Of a stretch of 18,989 nucleotides of DNA, positions 1-8,301 are shown piece after piece (the first letter of the stretch is position 1; the number at the start of each line of letters is the position of its first letter). The notes under the pieces are model-generated. The model was not told where the DNA came from and made no database searches. It saw nothing but the letters and a program-made list of their open reading frames with translations. Source of the stretch: Candidatus Cloacimonadota bacterium (GTDB taxonomy: Bacteria > Cloacimonadota > Cloacimonadia > Cloacimonadales > WRIO01); the NCBI GenBank assembly GCA_023230175.1, contig JALNXV010000022.1:1-18989 (forward strand), read 5' to 3'. The translations under genes and the position numbers were made by a program.

Positions 1-19
1 TTATTAAATCATTCATAAT

Positions 20-47
20 AAAAAAAAGCCCACTTAAAAAGTGGGCT
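20..47 (-). terminator. Rho-independent terminator of the leftward gene cluster
   Basis: A 9-bp perfect stem (27-35 with 39-47, AGCCCACTT/AAGTGGGCT) closes a 3-base loop. On the minus strand it is followed directly by a T-tract (the A-run at 20-26 on the plus strand). It starts about 10 bases beyond the stop codon of the M16C peptidase gene, where the end of the leftward unit is expected. Confidence 0.9.
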
Positions 48-57
48 AATAACTAAG

Positions 58-3003
58 CTACTCGAATATGTTAATTATTCTATTAAACATATCTTTATTT
101 TCTTTAATTTTTGTTTCAGAACCAAAGACACAAATTAAGTTTTTATCCATAATTTTTTTCATCATATCACTATAAGATTTTATGTCTTCAAGTTTAGTTG
201 CAAGTATCTGATCTCTTTGTAATTGAGTATCTTTTTGGGTTTTATTCATAAAGAAGTAATAATCACAATACCAGCTTTTTTTAGAAGGTGTTTTAGGTTG
301 ATCATAATTTCTAATAGTACCAATGATGTATTTAGTCAATTCACGTTCAGATAAATCAAGATTCTTTAAGTAAGTATAAATATTATCATATACAATAATT
401 GATTCGGCAAGATTTGGGTCACGATAAGAATTAGTAACAACTGTACCATCAGGAGTAACCTTAAACATAGCACCGTATGCACCTCCTTGAACTCTTATCT
501 TATTCCATAAATAATCTAAGGAAGTTACTGTATTCATCACAGCAACATTTGCATTATAAGTCATTCCTAATTTTGCATACGAATAACCCTTAGCAACATA
601 TTGAACCTTACCGGGCATAATAAAGGCTTCATTTGTATGAGTAAAATTAAACTCATATTTTTGTTTTGGCAATACTTCATTATTTAACAAAGCAAGCCAA
701 GGTTTAAGAGAAGCTTTGATAGTTTCTATATCATCCTGAGTTGCAGTAAGACTCATATAAAGATTATTGATATTAAATATTGTTTTATATGTCTTTTCAA
801 TATTTTTAATAATTTCTTCCTTATTGGTATCAAAATTTTGTAATATATTTTTTATAAATAAGTACATTTCGACACCTTCAATAACTTCATCAAACTTACC
901 GGCTTCCGAGAAATATGCATTTAGTCTTCTGCCTGCAAAGGTATGACCATTCTGCATCAAGCTCATTTCATAACGTGATTTAGTTTCATTCAAGATATCT
1001 TTTAACTGATTTTCATCAGTAAAAACAGTATTTTGAGTAAGTTCAATTAAAAATTCTACAAGATAATTAATCTTTGGCATTAAAGCCTTTGAATTCACAG
1101 TAAATAAAGCCTTATATTTATCATCATCATGATAATCTGAATAATTATTATAATCAAACTCAAAACCACCTGTATGTATATTAATAAGATTAGATAATTC
1201 TGCATAATGATATTTCTTAGTATGAATCTTGCCTAAAATAGTAGTTAATAAAGAAGCATAAGGCACTAAATCCTGAGTAAGCGTGTTGGTATCAAAATAT
1301 AATTTCAAATAAGCAATTCCATTTGTAAAACAAGGATGTTCAAGATATTTAAGTTCTAAATCCTTAACATCGGGAATTGAATTATCAACAACTTTATTAT
1401 ATTTAAAAGAAAAGTCCTCAGCTTTAGGATTAACATCATCAAGAGTTAAAACAGGAATTTTTTCTAAATCTTCAATAGTATCAGGAGTATCTTGCCTTTG
1501 TAATAATTTTTTAGTATTAGCAATAATTTTATTAATTTCATCTTCTGACATATTTTCTTTAATTTCTACTAATTTTTGAACAAATTCTTTATAATTTTTT
1601 TCTGCTAAACCTTTTTCCGGCTTCATTTCAACTAAAGCATAATGATTATTTTTTAAGATAAAGTTTTCGATAAGAGATTCAAAATACTTATCTTTAAGAC
1701 CTAACTTAACCTCACTTAAAACTTCTTCATAAGCAAGACTATTAATAGGGTCTTTATCGTGAATCCAGTCACTTATTGAATGATATATATACATCAAACC
1801 TTTAGGGAATCCTCCCATATCAGCTTCTCTTAAGTTAAATTCCTTGATATTAATTGAAGCTTCTATAAGTTGCTTATCTATTCCTTTCTCACATAAATCT
1901 TTAAGCGTATTAAAGAAAAGTTCTTTAAATTTATCTTGATTTTCCGGATTAGAATCCTTTAAGATTACAGTAAAAGTTGGTTGTTTACCCATTCCGTCAA
2001 AATAACCAAATACGTCTTTGGCAATACCTGCTTTTAATATAGCATTTTTAAGAGGTGCAGCAGGTGTTTCCAATAAGAAATGAGCTATAACTTCAAAAGC
2101 AAAAATCAAAGCAGGATTTTCTTTTAAATCCAATACAAAAGATAATGAAAACCAAGTCTTATCTTTTTCATTTTCATTATCTGAAATAGGATAAGTACAT
2201 TGACTTACTACAGGTTCTTTAAATTTATGTTGATAATCTACTGATGAATCAATATTTAATGATCCAAAGCGATTCAGTGCTTCATCATTTATCAGATGCA
2301 ACATTTCATTAATATCCATCTTACCATACAAATATATATAAGAATTTGAAGGATGATAATACTTATTATGAAATTCTCTAAACTGTTCTATACTCAATTC
2401 CGGTATATGTTCAGGAATACCGCCGGAACTAAATCTTACGGCAGTATCAGGAAATAAAACTTCAGAAACTTTTTGACTTAATATTCTGATAGGGGAGGAA
2501 TAAGCACCTTTCATTTCATTATATACTACACCCTTAACATTCAAATTATCTTCTTTATTTAATAGCTCGTAATGCCAACCTTCCTGTTCAAATATTTCAT
2601 CAGTAGTATGAACATTAGGGAAAAATACTGCATCTAAATACACTTGCATAAGTATTTTAAAATCTTCATTATTCATACTTGCGACAGGATACAAAGTAAA
2701 ATCTTGAGCAGTCATTGCATTTAAAAAAGTATATAAAGAACCCTTTAAAAGTTCAACAAAAGGCTCTTTAGTAGGATATTTAGCAGAACCACATAAAACT
2801 GAATGCTCCATAATATGAGCAACACCCGTATGGTCAACCGGAGGTGTTCTAAAACCGACTGTGAAAACTTTATTATTATCATCAGCGTCAATATGTAATA
2901 AACGAGCACCTGTACGCTTATGTAAATAAATATTTACATTTGCATTAATTTCTTTAATAAAACGAGATTCTTTAATAACAAAATTATGATTTGATTCATT
3001 CAT
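58..3003 (-). CDS. M16C-family zinc metallopeptidase (presequence protease/PreP-like)
   Basis: This is a large one-chain pitrilysin-type peptidase that encloses and degrades short unstructured peptides. The inverted zinc motif HxxEH is HIMEH at residues 63-67 of the start used here. The distal Glu ligand lies in GVVYNEMKG near residue 163, and the C-terminal half has the family's arginine and tyrosine in RVQGGAYGA. At 981 aa the length fits the full four-domain PreP/Cym1 fold rather than the two-chain 45-kDa M16B form. I chose ATG 3003 because GGAG (3013-3010) sits 6 bases upstream. An in-frame ATG at 3057 would add 18 residues but has no ribosome binding site. No signal peptide is visible, so a cytoplasmic location is inferred. 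It is last in the leftward cluster, 95 bases after the kinase stop, and a terminator follows. Family assignment is very secure; the substrate is unknown. Confidence 0.95.
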   Translation of the reverse strand: MNESNHNFVIKESRFIKEINANVNIYLHKRTGARLLHIDADDNNKVFTVGFRTPPVDHTGVAHIMEHSVLCGSAKYPTKEPFVELLKGSLYTFLNAMTAQDFTLYPVASMNNEDFKILMQVYLDAVFFPNVHTTDEIFEQEGWHYELLNKEDNLNVKGVVYNEMKGAYSSPIRILSQKVSEVLFPDTAVRFSSGGIPEHIPELSIEQFREFHNKYYHPSNSYIYLYGKMDINEMLHLINDEALNRFGSLNIDSSVDYQHKFKEPVVSQCTYPISDNENEKDKTWFSLSFVLDLKENPALIFAFEVIAHFLLETPAAPLKNAILKAGIAKDVFGYFDGMGKQPTFTVILKDSNPENQDKFKELFFNTLKDLCEKGIDKQLIEASINIKEFNLREADMGGFPKGLMYIYHSISDWIHDKDPINSLAYEEVLSEVKLGLKDKYFESLIENFILKNNHYALVEMKPEKGLAEKNYKEFVQKLVEIKENMSEDEINKIIANTKKLLQRQDTPDTIEDLEKIPVLTLDDVNPKAEDFSFKYNKVVDNSIPDVKDLELKYLEHPCFTNGIAYLKLYFDTNTLTQDLVPYASLLTTILGKIHTKKYHYAELSNLINIHTGGFEFDYNNYSDYHDDDKYKALFTVNSKALMPKINYLVEFLIELTQNTVFTDENQLKDILNETKSRYEMSLMQNGHTFAGRRLNAYFSEAGKFDEVIEGVEMYLFIKNILQNFDTNKEEIIKNIEKTYKTIFNINNLYMSLTATQDDIETIKASLKPWLALLNNEVLPKQKYEFNFTHTNEAFIMPGKVQYVAKGYSYAKLGMTYNANVAVMNTVTSLDYLWNKIRVQGGAYGAMFKVTPDGTVVTNSYRDPNLAESIIVYDNIYTYLKNLDLSERELTKYIIGTIRNYDQPKTPSKKSWYCDYYFFMNKTQKDTQLQRDQILATKLEDIKSYSDMMKKIMDKNLICVFGSETKIKENKDMFNRIINIFE

Positions 3004-3098
3004 ATACAACTCCATATTATTTATTTTATTGTATTTATTATGCAATTTATATTCCATAATTTTGTTATGAATTATTAAATATTAAAATATAAATCAGA

Positions 3099-5360
3099 TT
3101 AGTATTCTTTAGGTAGTTTAAAATAAAATGTAGTGCCTTTATCTAATTCTGAATCTAACCAGATATCCCCATTATAATTATTTAAAATTTTTTTAACTAT
3201 TGACAAACCGATACCTGTACTTTCATATTCATCTCGTGGTTGTAAAGTCTGAAATATTTGAAAAATCTTATCATAATATTGTTTATCTATGCCAGGTCCA
3301 TTATCTCGAACAAAGAATTCGTAAAAATCATCTTTTTCAATATATCCAATCTCAATAAGTCCTTCATCTTTATCAAGAAATTTTAATGCATTACTTAATA
3401 AATTTTGAAAGATTTGTTGAACATATAATCGTGGTAATTTAACTATTGGTAAATCTTCAGGAGTTAGAACCTTAACTGATTTTGGTATATGCAAAAGATT
3501 AATTGTTGTTGATAATAAATGATTTAAATCAGTATCTTCAATAGTAACTTCTACTCTGCCGATTCTGGAATATCTTAAAATACTTTCAATCAAATCGTGC
3601 ATACGGTTTACTCTATTTGACAACAAAGACAACATATTTTTACCTTCATTATCAAATAAATCGATATAATCCTCTGTAATCCAATCTATTAAATTATTTA
3701 TGGCTCTTAAAGGAGCTTTTAAATCATGTGAAATAATATAAGCAAATGTCTTTAATTCTTGATTTGCTTTTTCTAAACTATCAGAATATCTCTTAAGTTC
3801 TTGTTCTTTTAATTTTGCCTCTGTTATGTCAATATTAACACTCAATACTCCGCTTATATTATTTTCACTTATCACCGGGACAACCATTTGTAAAAAAGTT
3901 TTTATCTCATCATTTACAATAACACTTATTTCTGTAGAATGAGTATGACCATCCAATGCCATACGACAAGCATCATACCAAATATCATATATATGCTTAG
4001 GTACTGCTAAATCACTTAAATTTTTAGATATAAAATTACTCCATAATTTGATTGAGTAGTCACTTTGCATACTTATATTTAATTCTCTATCTGTAATCCA
4101 AAAGTCAAAAGGTAAATTATCAAAAGCAGTTCTCAATTGAGCTTCTGAATCCATTAAAGCTTTTTCCATTTTCTTTCTCTGACTTATGTCACGGATATAT
4201 AATAATAAAATATTATCATCTTTTATTTTGATAAACTGTGTTTGAACCTCTGCCGGAAACACTTCTCCACTTTTCTTTACACAAAGGATTTCTACAAATC
4301 CATCAATAATAGATTTATTAAATAACTCAAATATAAACCCTTCAACTTTTGAGATTAATGAACTATTAACTTCATTGTATTTCATTTTAATAATATTTTG
4401 GATATCACTATTTAACAAATCATCAATATTATATTCAAACATTTGTTCAGAGGCTTTATTACACTCAACAATCTCTCCATCTATATTAACTAACACAATC
4501 GCATCAGTAGTTGTATTAAATAAAGTCCTATACTTTTCTTCATTTTCTTTTACTTGTAACTCCATCAGTTTCTTTTGAGTTTTATCTTCCATATGAACCA
4601 TAACAGCATTTGGAGGTACGAAGGCATAACTAATATTATAATACTTTATTTCATCAGTGTCTTCAACAAAATATTTAACTTCTTTCTTAATTGTCTTCCG
4701 AGTTATATAGCATTTATCCATATCATTAATGATCTCAAAATTTTTACTTAAGACTTTGTAAACACTTACTCCAAGCAAATGTCTTATTTTGCCTTCAGTT
4801 TCATTGTAAACGATGTCATTAAAATCTGTTAAAACAAAATCATCAGTAATTCTCTTCCATGTATATGTAGGAATAGGGATGCTTTTAAATTGTTTCCTTG
4901 ATTTTTCTTCAGATTGCTGTAATTGATCATAAACAAATCTTTCATTAGTCAAATCCTTACCCGATAGATAAATTAATTGTCTCTTGAAATCTTTAGTAAT
5001 TGACCAAGATATAGTATGAATAAGATTGTTACTAAAAGCCATCTGAGAATCTAAATAATCAACCCTTTTACTATCAATCATTTTTATTTTTTCTATAATA
5101 TCTATTCGACTGGCAGGAGTAAAATAATCAAAAAAACACTTATAAGGTTGAATAGAATCATTATTTGAAGTCAATTCGTTCCATATATGATTACTATTTA
5201 AGATTTTACCTTCAATATTAATGACACACAAAATACTTTCAATAATAGAATAATAATATTCTTTTTCATCTTTAATTTTGATAGTTTTTCTAATTATTAC
5301 AAAGCTTTCTATAATTATGATGCTAATTGATGTAATTAACAAAATATATGCCAAATTCAT
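3099..5360 (-). CDS. Membrane-anchored multi-PAS sensor histidine kinase
   Basis: It autophosphorylates on a histidine and would pass phosphate to a response regulator. One hydrophobic helix lies at residues 4-23 with no clear second helix, so the sensing part is probably cytosolic. Then come about four PAS-like modules (roughly 36-150, 155-270, 275-400, 405-520; the third, with NEEKYRTLF and a DISQRKKMEKAL linker, is the clearest). A short coiled linker leads to HisKA with the H-box SHDLKAPL (phospho-acceptor His545). The ATPase domain shows the N-box QNLLSNALKFL, G1 DNGPGID, F-box-like IFQIFQTL and G2 STGIGLSIVKKI. The order resembles cytosolic-sensing PAS kinases of the phytochrome-kinase superfamily. 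The start ATG overlaps the stop of the PHP gene by one base (TAATG), which implies translational coupling. There is no receiver domain and no regulator gene in the window, so it is an orphan kinase here. Ligand unknown. Confidence 0.93.
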   Translation of the reverse strand: MNLAYILLITSISIIIIESFVIIRKTIKIKDEKEYYYSIIESILCVINIEGKILNSNHIWNELTSNNDSIQPYKCFFDYFTPASRIDIIEKIKMIDSKRVDYLDSQMAFSNNLIHTISWSITKDFKRQLIYLSGKDLTNERFVYDQLQQSEEKSRKQFKSIPIPTYTWKRITDDFVLTDFNDIVYNETEGKIRHLLGVSVYKVLSKNFEIINDMDKCYITRKTIKKEVKYFVEDTDEIKYYNISYAFVPPNAVMVHMEDKTQKKLMELQVKENEEKYRTLFNTTTDAIVLVNIDGEIVECNKASEQMFEYNIDDLLNSDIQNIIKMKYNEVNSSLISKVEGFIFELFNKSIIDGFVEILCVKKSGEVFPAEVQTQFIKIKDDNILLLYIRDISQRKKMEKALMDSEAQLRTAFDNLPFDFWITDRELNISMQSDYSIKLWSNFISKNLSDLAVPKHIYDIWYDACRMALDGHTHSTEISVIVNDEIKTFLQMVVPVISENNISGVLSVNIDITEAKLKEQELKRYSDSLEKANQELKTFAYIISHDLKAPLRAINNLIDWITEDYIDLFDNEGKNMLSLLSNRVNRMHDLIESILRYSRIGRVEVTIEDTDLNHLLSTTINLLHIPKSVKVLTPEDLPIVKLPRLYVQQIFQNLLSNALKFLDKDEGLIEIGYIEKDDFYEFFVRDNGPGIDKQYYDKIFQIFQTLQPRDEYESTGIGLSIVKKILNNYNGDIWLDSELDKGTTFYFKLPKEY

Positions 5361-6886
5361 TATGTAACCTCTATATATATTGGATTAGTAATAGCATAAA
5401 AACCCTTTTTTGTTTCCAAACTTAATATACAAAAACCTTTTTTGGGCAATGATATAGATAAATTATTTTCTAAATCTTTAATTTGGATAACTCTCTTTGT
5501 TTCAATATTACCAATATAAAGAATAATATTTTTTACTCCACCAAACTCAAGATTAGTAACTATATCATATCTTATTACGGCATTAGAAAATAAAAAAGTT
5601 TCACCAATAGTCTTGTCATCTAAAAAAAATTCTATAAAAGGTCCATTACTAATAATAACTCTATTTTTCTTAATCCCTTTAATGGGATCATTTAGTTCGT
5701 TATAAAACATAGTGAAATATTGCCCAAATAGCTGTTGTTTCCGACACATAAGCTTTAAAAACGGAATAGATATTTGTTTCATAAATTGGAAATTGCCATG
5801 TGCATCATTACCGGCTAAGATATAATATTTATTTCCTTCTAACAACAACTCTATCCATTTTTTTACCATTTGCTTAACTTCAAATATATCTTGACCATTT
5901 ATAATCTGTAAGTACTTTATCTCTGATAACTTAAAATCTGTCTCAGACCAATTACCTCTATTTAATAATAATTTTTGACTAATCGGCACTTTATCAAAAG
6001 GATGTGCGGCTATAAAAAGATTATGATCATTTTGCATATCATTTATAATACTTAAATCATTTTCAGGTTTATTCTTAAACCAATTCTCAGCACTATCACC
6101 ACTGCCTTTAATAAATGAGTCCTCGTTTATAGCAAGCAAATGAATATTTTCACCAAAACTATTTCCAATAGACACTTCTTCTCCGGAAATAACTCTCATT
6201 TTATCTCTATCATTTATCCGGCAATCCTCACGCATATTATGCCATTTACTCAAATCCGGATCATTCTTCAAATAATTATTAGATAAATCATCTAAATCAT
6301 AAGAATGATCAGTAACAAAAAACCAATCTAAACCCATGGCATTAGCAATTACTTTTGTCACTTCAATTGGTGCACCAAACTCCACTTGATCTGAAGTATA
6401 ATTACTATGGTAATGTACATCACCTCTATACCAATTTTTTTTATATATATAATCATCCTTACTTATAAAAACCTTAAACTGATGAGGAATATTCCCATAA
6501 TAATTATCATTAATATAATTCTTAATTTTATTAATACACTTTAATTTAAAATAAACCTTTATATATATAGATTGATTTATCCATTCTTCATTGATTGGAC
6601 ATCTAAATTGTTTAAAATAATAATCTTCATTTACATCAATTTCTTCAGATAAATGGATTGAATAACTTTGCTTATGACAAAAAATATCCAGCTTTACATC
6701 GCTAATTCGACCCGGAAAATTATCAGCATCTTTAACAATTAAAAAGAAAATTAAAGTATTATCTGTTCTTTCTGATACTACTCTTAAAGGAAAATCAAAT
6801 AATACTTCAGGTTCATTTTTATAGTACCTTGGAAATAAAAATCTTAAATGATAATGAGTTTCTGAATAAAGTAACGGAAAAAACAT
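5360..6886 (-). CDS. PHP-domain metallohydrolase, CehA/McbA-like
   Basis: This 508-aa protein has a PHP-type metal-dependent phosphoesterase/hydrolase core. Metal-ligand motifs in order are HYH (His158, His160), TDH (Asp193, His194), Glu236 in SGEEV, His249, AAHPFD (His295) and GNDAH (Asp361, His363). This pattern fits CehA/McbA-type proteins, known hydrolases of phosphate or carbamate-like esters. The N-terminal 140 residues are beta-rich and unassigned, and the C-terminal 100 residues look like a beta-sandwich cap. No signal peptide is evident. ATG 6886 is the only ATG near the N-terminus and has no good Shine-Dalgarno; a 9-bp hairpin (6895-6916) lies just upstream. It is coupled to the downstream kinase by a TAATG overlap, so the two products are probably made in fixed ratio. 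Family confident, substrate unknown. Confidence 0.85.
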   Translation of the reverse strand: MFFPLLYSETHYHLRFLFPRYYKNEPEVLFDFPLRVVSERTDNTLIFFLIVKDADNFPGRISDVKLDIFCHKQSYSIHLSEEIDVNEDYYFKQFRCPINEEWINQSIYIKVYFKLKCINKIKNYINDNYYGNIPHQFKVFISKDDYIYKKNWYRGDVHYHSNYTSDQVEFGAPIEVTKVIANAMGLDWFFVTDHSYDLDDLSNNYLKNDPDLSKWHNMREDCRINDRDKMRVISGEEVSIGNSFGENIHLLAINEDSFIKGSGDSAENWFKNKPENDLSIINDMQNDHNLFIAAHPFDKVPISQKLLLNRGNWSETDFKLSEIKYLQIINGQDIFEVKQMVKKWIELLLEGNKYYILAGNDAHGNFQFMKQISIPFLKLMCRKQQLFGQYFTMFYNELNDPIKGIKKNRVIISNGPFIEFFLDDKTIGETFLFSNAVIRYDIVTNLEFGGVKNIILYIGNIETKRVIQIKDLENNLSISLPKKGFCILSLETKKGFYAITNPIYIEVT

Positions 6887-6894
6887 AGACTTAA

Positions 6895-6916
6895 AGAGCT
6901 TTCAGATGAAAGCTCT
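6895..6916 (-). terminator. Intercistronic hairpin between the pilin-like and PHP genes (possible weak terminator)
   Basis: A 9-bp perfect stem (AGAGCTTTC/GAAAGCTCT) with a 4-base loop begins 3 bases after the pilin-like stop codon on the minus strand. It is followed there only by a short TTT, so termination would be partial. It ends 8 bases before the PHP start codon, so it could also affect PHP translation or mRNA stability. The structure is clear; its role is inferred. Confidence 0.5.
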
Positions 6917-6919
6917 AAA

Positions 6920-7372
6920 TCATTCAATCGTTACTGTAGGTAACCATGCATCAAAAATCACATCTTTTGAGTCATTTCTCACTCTAAAACGTCTATCAAA
7001 TAAATGATAATAATAAGCCTTTTCTTCATTACCAAATTCGGTAGTTACAGCAACAATCGAAGTATCATTTAATGAGAATTTAAATACTGATTCATCTAAA
7101 TCTTTTAAATTTAACATATCGATATCAAAAGCATAATCGCCCCAATCGCCTCTTTTAAATTCTTCATTAGCTTTAATAATCTTTTGCATTTCAGAAAAGC
7201 TATCCTTAACAATATTTTCAATCTTTCTAGTTTGTTGAATAGGAATTATAATCGTCAAGATTACACCTACAATCATTATAATCATCAACAAATCAATTAA
7301 CGAAAATTTCTTAATCCCTGATGAACTCAAAACTATATTTTGTACAGTCTCTGAAAACTTTTTTATGGACAT
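6920..7372 (-). CDS. Divergent type IV pilin-like (pseudopilin-like) protein
   Basis: This is a 150-aa protein with a class III-style N-terminus: a 22-residue basic leader, then the hydrophobic helix FSLIDLLMIIMIVGVILTII ending at Pro44. Counting Phe23 as mature position 1 gives Asp at position 5 and Pro at position 22. Pro22 is a hallmark of type IV pilins. However, the invariant Gly before the cleavage site is Lys, and the near-invariant Glu5 is Asp. After an amphipathic helix (IENIVKDSFSEMQKIIKANEEF) comes a short globular domain of about 80 residues, small for a major pilin. ATG 7372 has a perfect AGGAGG 4 bases upstream. It is first in the leftward cluster, behind a TTGACA promoter; no other pilus gene lies in the window. 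It could be a minor pseudopilin or simply a single-pass membrane protein derived from one. Confidence 0.6.
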   Translation of the reverse strand: MSIKKFSETVQNIVLSSSGIKKFSLIDLLMIIMIVGVILTIIIPIQQTRKIENIVKDSFSEMQKIIKANEEFKRGDWGDYAFDIDMLNLKDLDESVFKFSLNDTSIVAVTTEFGNEEKAYYYHLFDRRFRVRNDSKDVIFDAWLPTVTIE

Positions 7373-7411
7373 TCTTCCTCCTAAATCATCATTTCTATCT
7401 TTTCGAGGATA

Positions 7412-7440
7412 AAATTAATTAAAGTTGTTTTTTTTGTCAA
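7412..7440 (-). promoter_or_regulatory. Predicted sigma-70-type promoter of the leftward cluster
   Basis: On the minus strand an exact TTGACA (7440-7435) is followed after 17 bases by TAATTT (7417-7412). The start site would fall near 7405, leaving a leader of about 30 bases that contains the AGGAGG site (7382-7377) of the pilin-like gene. The -10 is a weak match and the region is AT-rich, so this is a prediction only. Confidence 0.5.
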
Positions 7441-7642
7441 TTAATTTATTGAAATTTTTATAGACTCACAAATCGAGAACCGGTAAAATAATAAAATAAT
7501 ACTGAATTTCACTATTTATCAGTTGATTATAATAACATTAAAAACATAAATAAGCAACCCTACCACTATTATGATTAATCTATAACAGTCAGTATTCAAT
7601 AAAAGCTTACATTACTTTAAAAAATCACATTATCTCATTTTG

Positions 7643-7691
7643 ATAATATTCCAAAATTTAATATATGCCTTGATATATTGAGGAATATTAT
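7643..7691. repeat. Nested inverted repeat upstream of the rimP promoter
   Basis: The outer arms are a perfect 10-bp pair, ATAATATTCC (7643-7652) and GGAATATTAT (7682-7691). Inside them is a perfect 7-bp pair, AATATAT (7660-7666) and ATATATT (7673-7679), around a 6-base loop. It ends 12 bases before the predicted -35 box, a position suited to an operator or DNA-bend site. High AT content raises the chance of coincidence. Confidence 0.45.
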
Positions 7692-7703
7692 TGTAAAATT
7701 ATC

Positions 7704-7732
7704 TTGACAAATGAAAGCCTAAATTAAATATT
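7704..7732 (+). promoter_or_regulatory. Predicted promoter of the rimP-nusA-infB operon
   Basis: An exact TTGACA (7704-7709) is followed after 17 bases by AATATT (7727-7732, 4 of 6 matches to TATAAT). Transcription would begin near 7739, giving a leader of about 100 bases that contains two hairpins before the rimP start. It is the best-placed candidate promoter for the plus-strand cluster. Confidence 0.5.
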
Positions 7733-7757
7733 GCAACAAAGTTAAATATGAATAATT

Positions 7758-7810
7758 ACTGATAAAAAAAATCAGTTTGTAATAATATATACCACTTTCA
7801 ATAAAGTGGT
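7758..7810 (+). promoter_or_regulatory. Two tandem hairpins in the rimP operon leader (possible attenuator)
   Basis: Hairpin one is ACTGAT/ATCAGT (7758-7763 with 7771-7776) with an all-A loop. Hairpin two is ACCACTTT/AAAGTGGT (7791-7798 with 7803-7810), an 8-bp perfect stem with a CAAT loop followed by TTTAAT. ATTAC at 7755-7759 can also pair with GTAAT at 7779-7783, which would exclude the first hairpin. The second hairpin resembles a weak intrinsic terminator 26 bases before the rimP start, with no upstream gene for it to end. Confidence 0.5.
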
Positions 7811-7836
7811 TTTAATATATGGAAATGGAGTTGTTT

Positions 7837-8301
7837 ATGCTTGAGAAACTTGAATCAGTAGTCAAGGCTGCTTGCCTAAAACATGGAGTTGGCTTGTATG
7901 ACTTAGAACTGATTAATACTCAGCATGGTAAAGTATTATGTGTATATATAACAAAAGTAAATGGCGTCAATATCACTGATTGCACAAAAGTAAATAAAGA
8001 GATTAGTATGTTCTTAGACGCCGAAGAAACTTTAATTGACGGAGCTTTTACTTTAGAAGTCTCATCACCCGGTATTGAAAGACCCTTGAAATTCAAAAAA
8101 CACTATATCAGTGCAATTAACGAGTTAATAAAAATTACATACTCTGAAAACACTCAAAAAAGCACAATTCAAGGTATCTTAAAAGAAGTAAATCCGGAAC
8201 ATATATTAATAGAACAAAACGATGAAATCTTAAATATTAAGTTTCACGATATTAAAAAAGCAAAGACATGTTTTCAAAATTTAAAAAAGGAGAATAAATG
8301 A
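7837..8301 (+). CDS. rimP: Ribosome maturation factor RimP
   Basis: RimP binds the free 30S subunit and helps its late maturation. This 154-aa product has the usual two-domain layout: an N-terminal alpha/beta domain beginning LEKLESVVKAACLKHGVGLYDLEL, the signature SSPGIERPL near residues 75-83, then the small SH3-like C-terminal domain. I chose ATG 7837 because GGAG (7827-7830) is 6 bases upstream; an in-frame ATG at 7819 would add MEMELF and lacks a binding site. It opens the cluster, and its stop overlaps the nusA start (ATGA). The gene order rimP-nusA is widely conserved, which confirms the call. Confidence 0.95.
   Translation: MLEKLESVVKAACLKHGVGLYDLELINTQHGKVLCVYITKVNGVNITDCTKVNKEISMFLDAEETLIDGAFTLEVSSPGIERPLKFKKHYISAINELIKITYSENTQKSTIQGILKEVNPEHILIEQNDEILNIKFHDIKKAKTCFQNLKKENK

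Larger units (their letters stand above)
7373..7836. other. Divergent intergenic regulatory region, 464 bases without a gene
   Basis: This gap separates the leftward pilin-like cluster from the rightward rimP operon. I see no tRNA, no other RNA gene and no ORF with a credible start. It holds a leftward promoter near 7412-7440, a nested inverted repeat at 7643-7691, a rightward promoter at 7704-7732, and two hairpins in the rimP leader (7758-7776 and 7791-7810). The stretch 7441-7640 is AT-rich sequence in which I find nothing specific. Confidence 0.8.

Noticed and set aside
4375..4578. Short plus-strand frame opposite the histidine kinase
   Set aside because: It is antisense to a conserved PAS module and encodes a hydrophobic Ser/Ile-rich string without homology signs.
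5360..6886. PHP protein as a DNA polymerase X/III-type PHP nuclease or as part of a defence system
   Set aside because: There is no polymerase domain and no helicase, nuclease or toxin partner nearby; motif spacing fits CehA/McbA-like stand-alone hydrolases.
7441..7640. Possible tRNA or small RNA gene in the divergent intergenic region
   Set aside because: No cloverleaf, no GC-rich stem and no T-loop consensus could be found.
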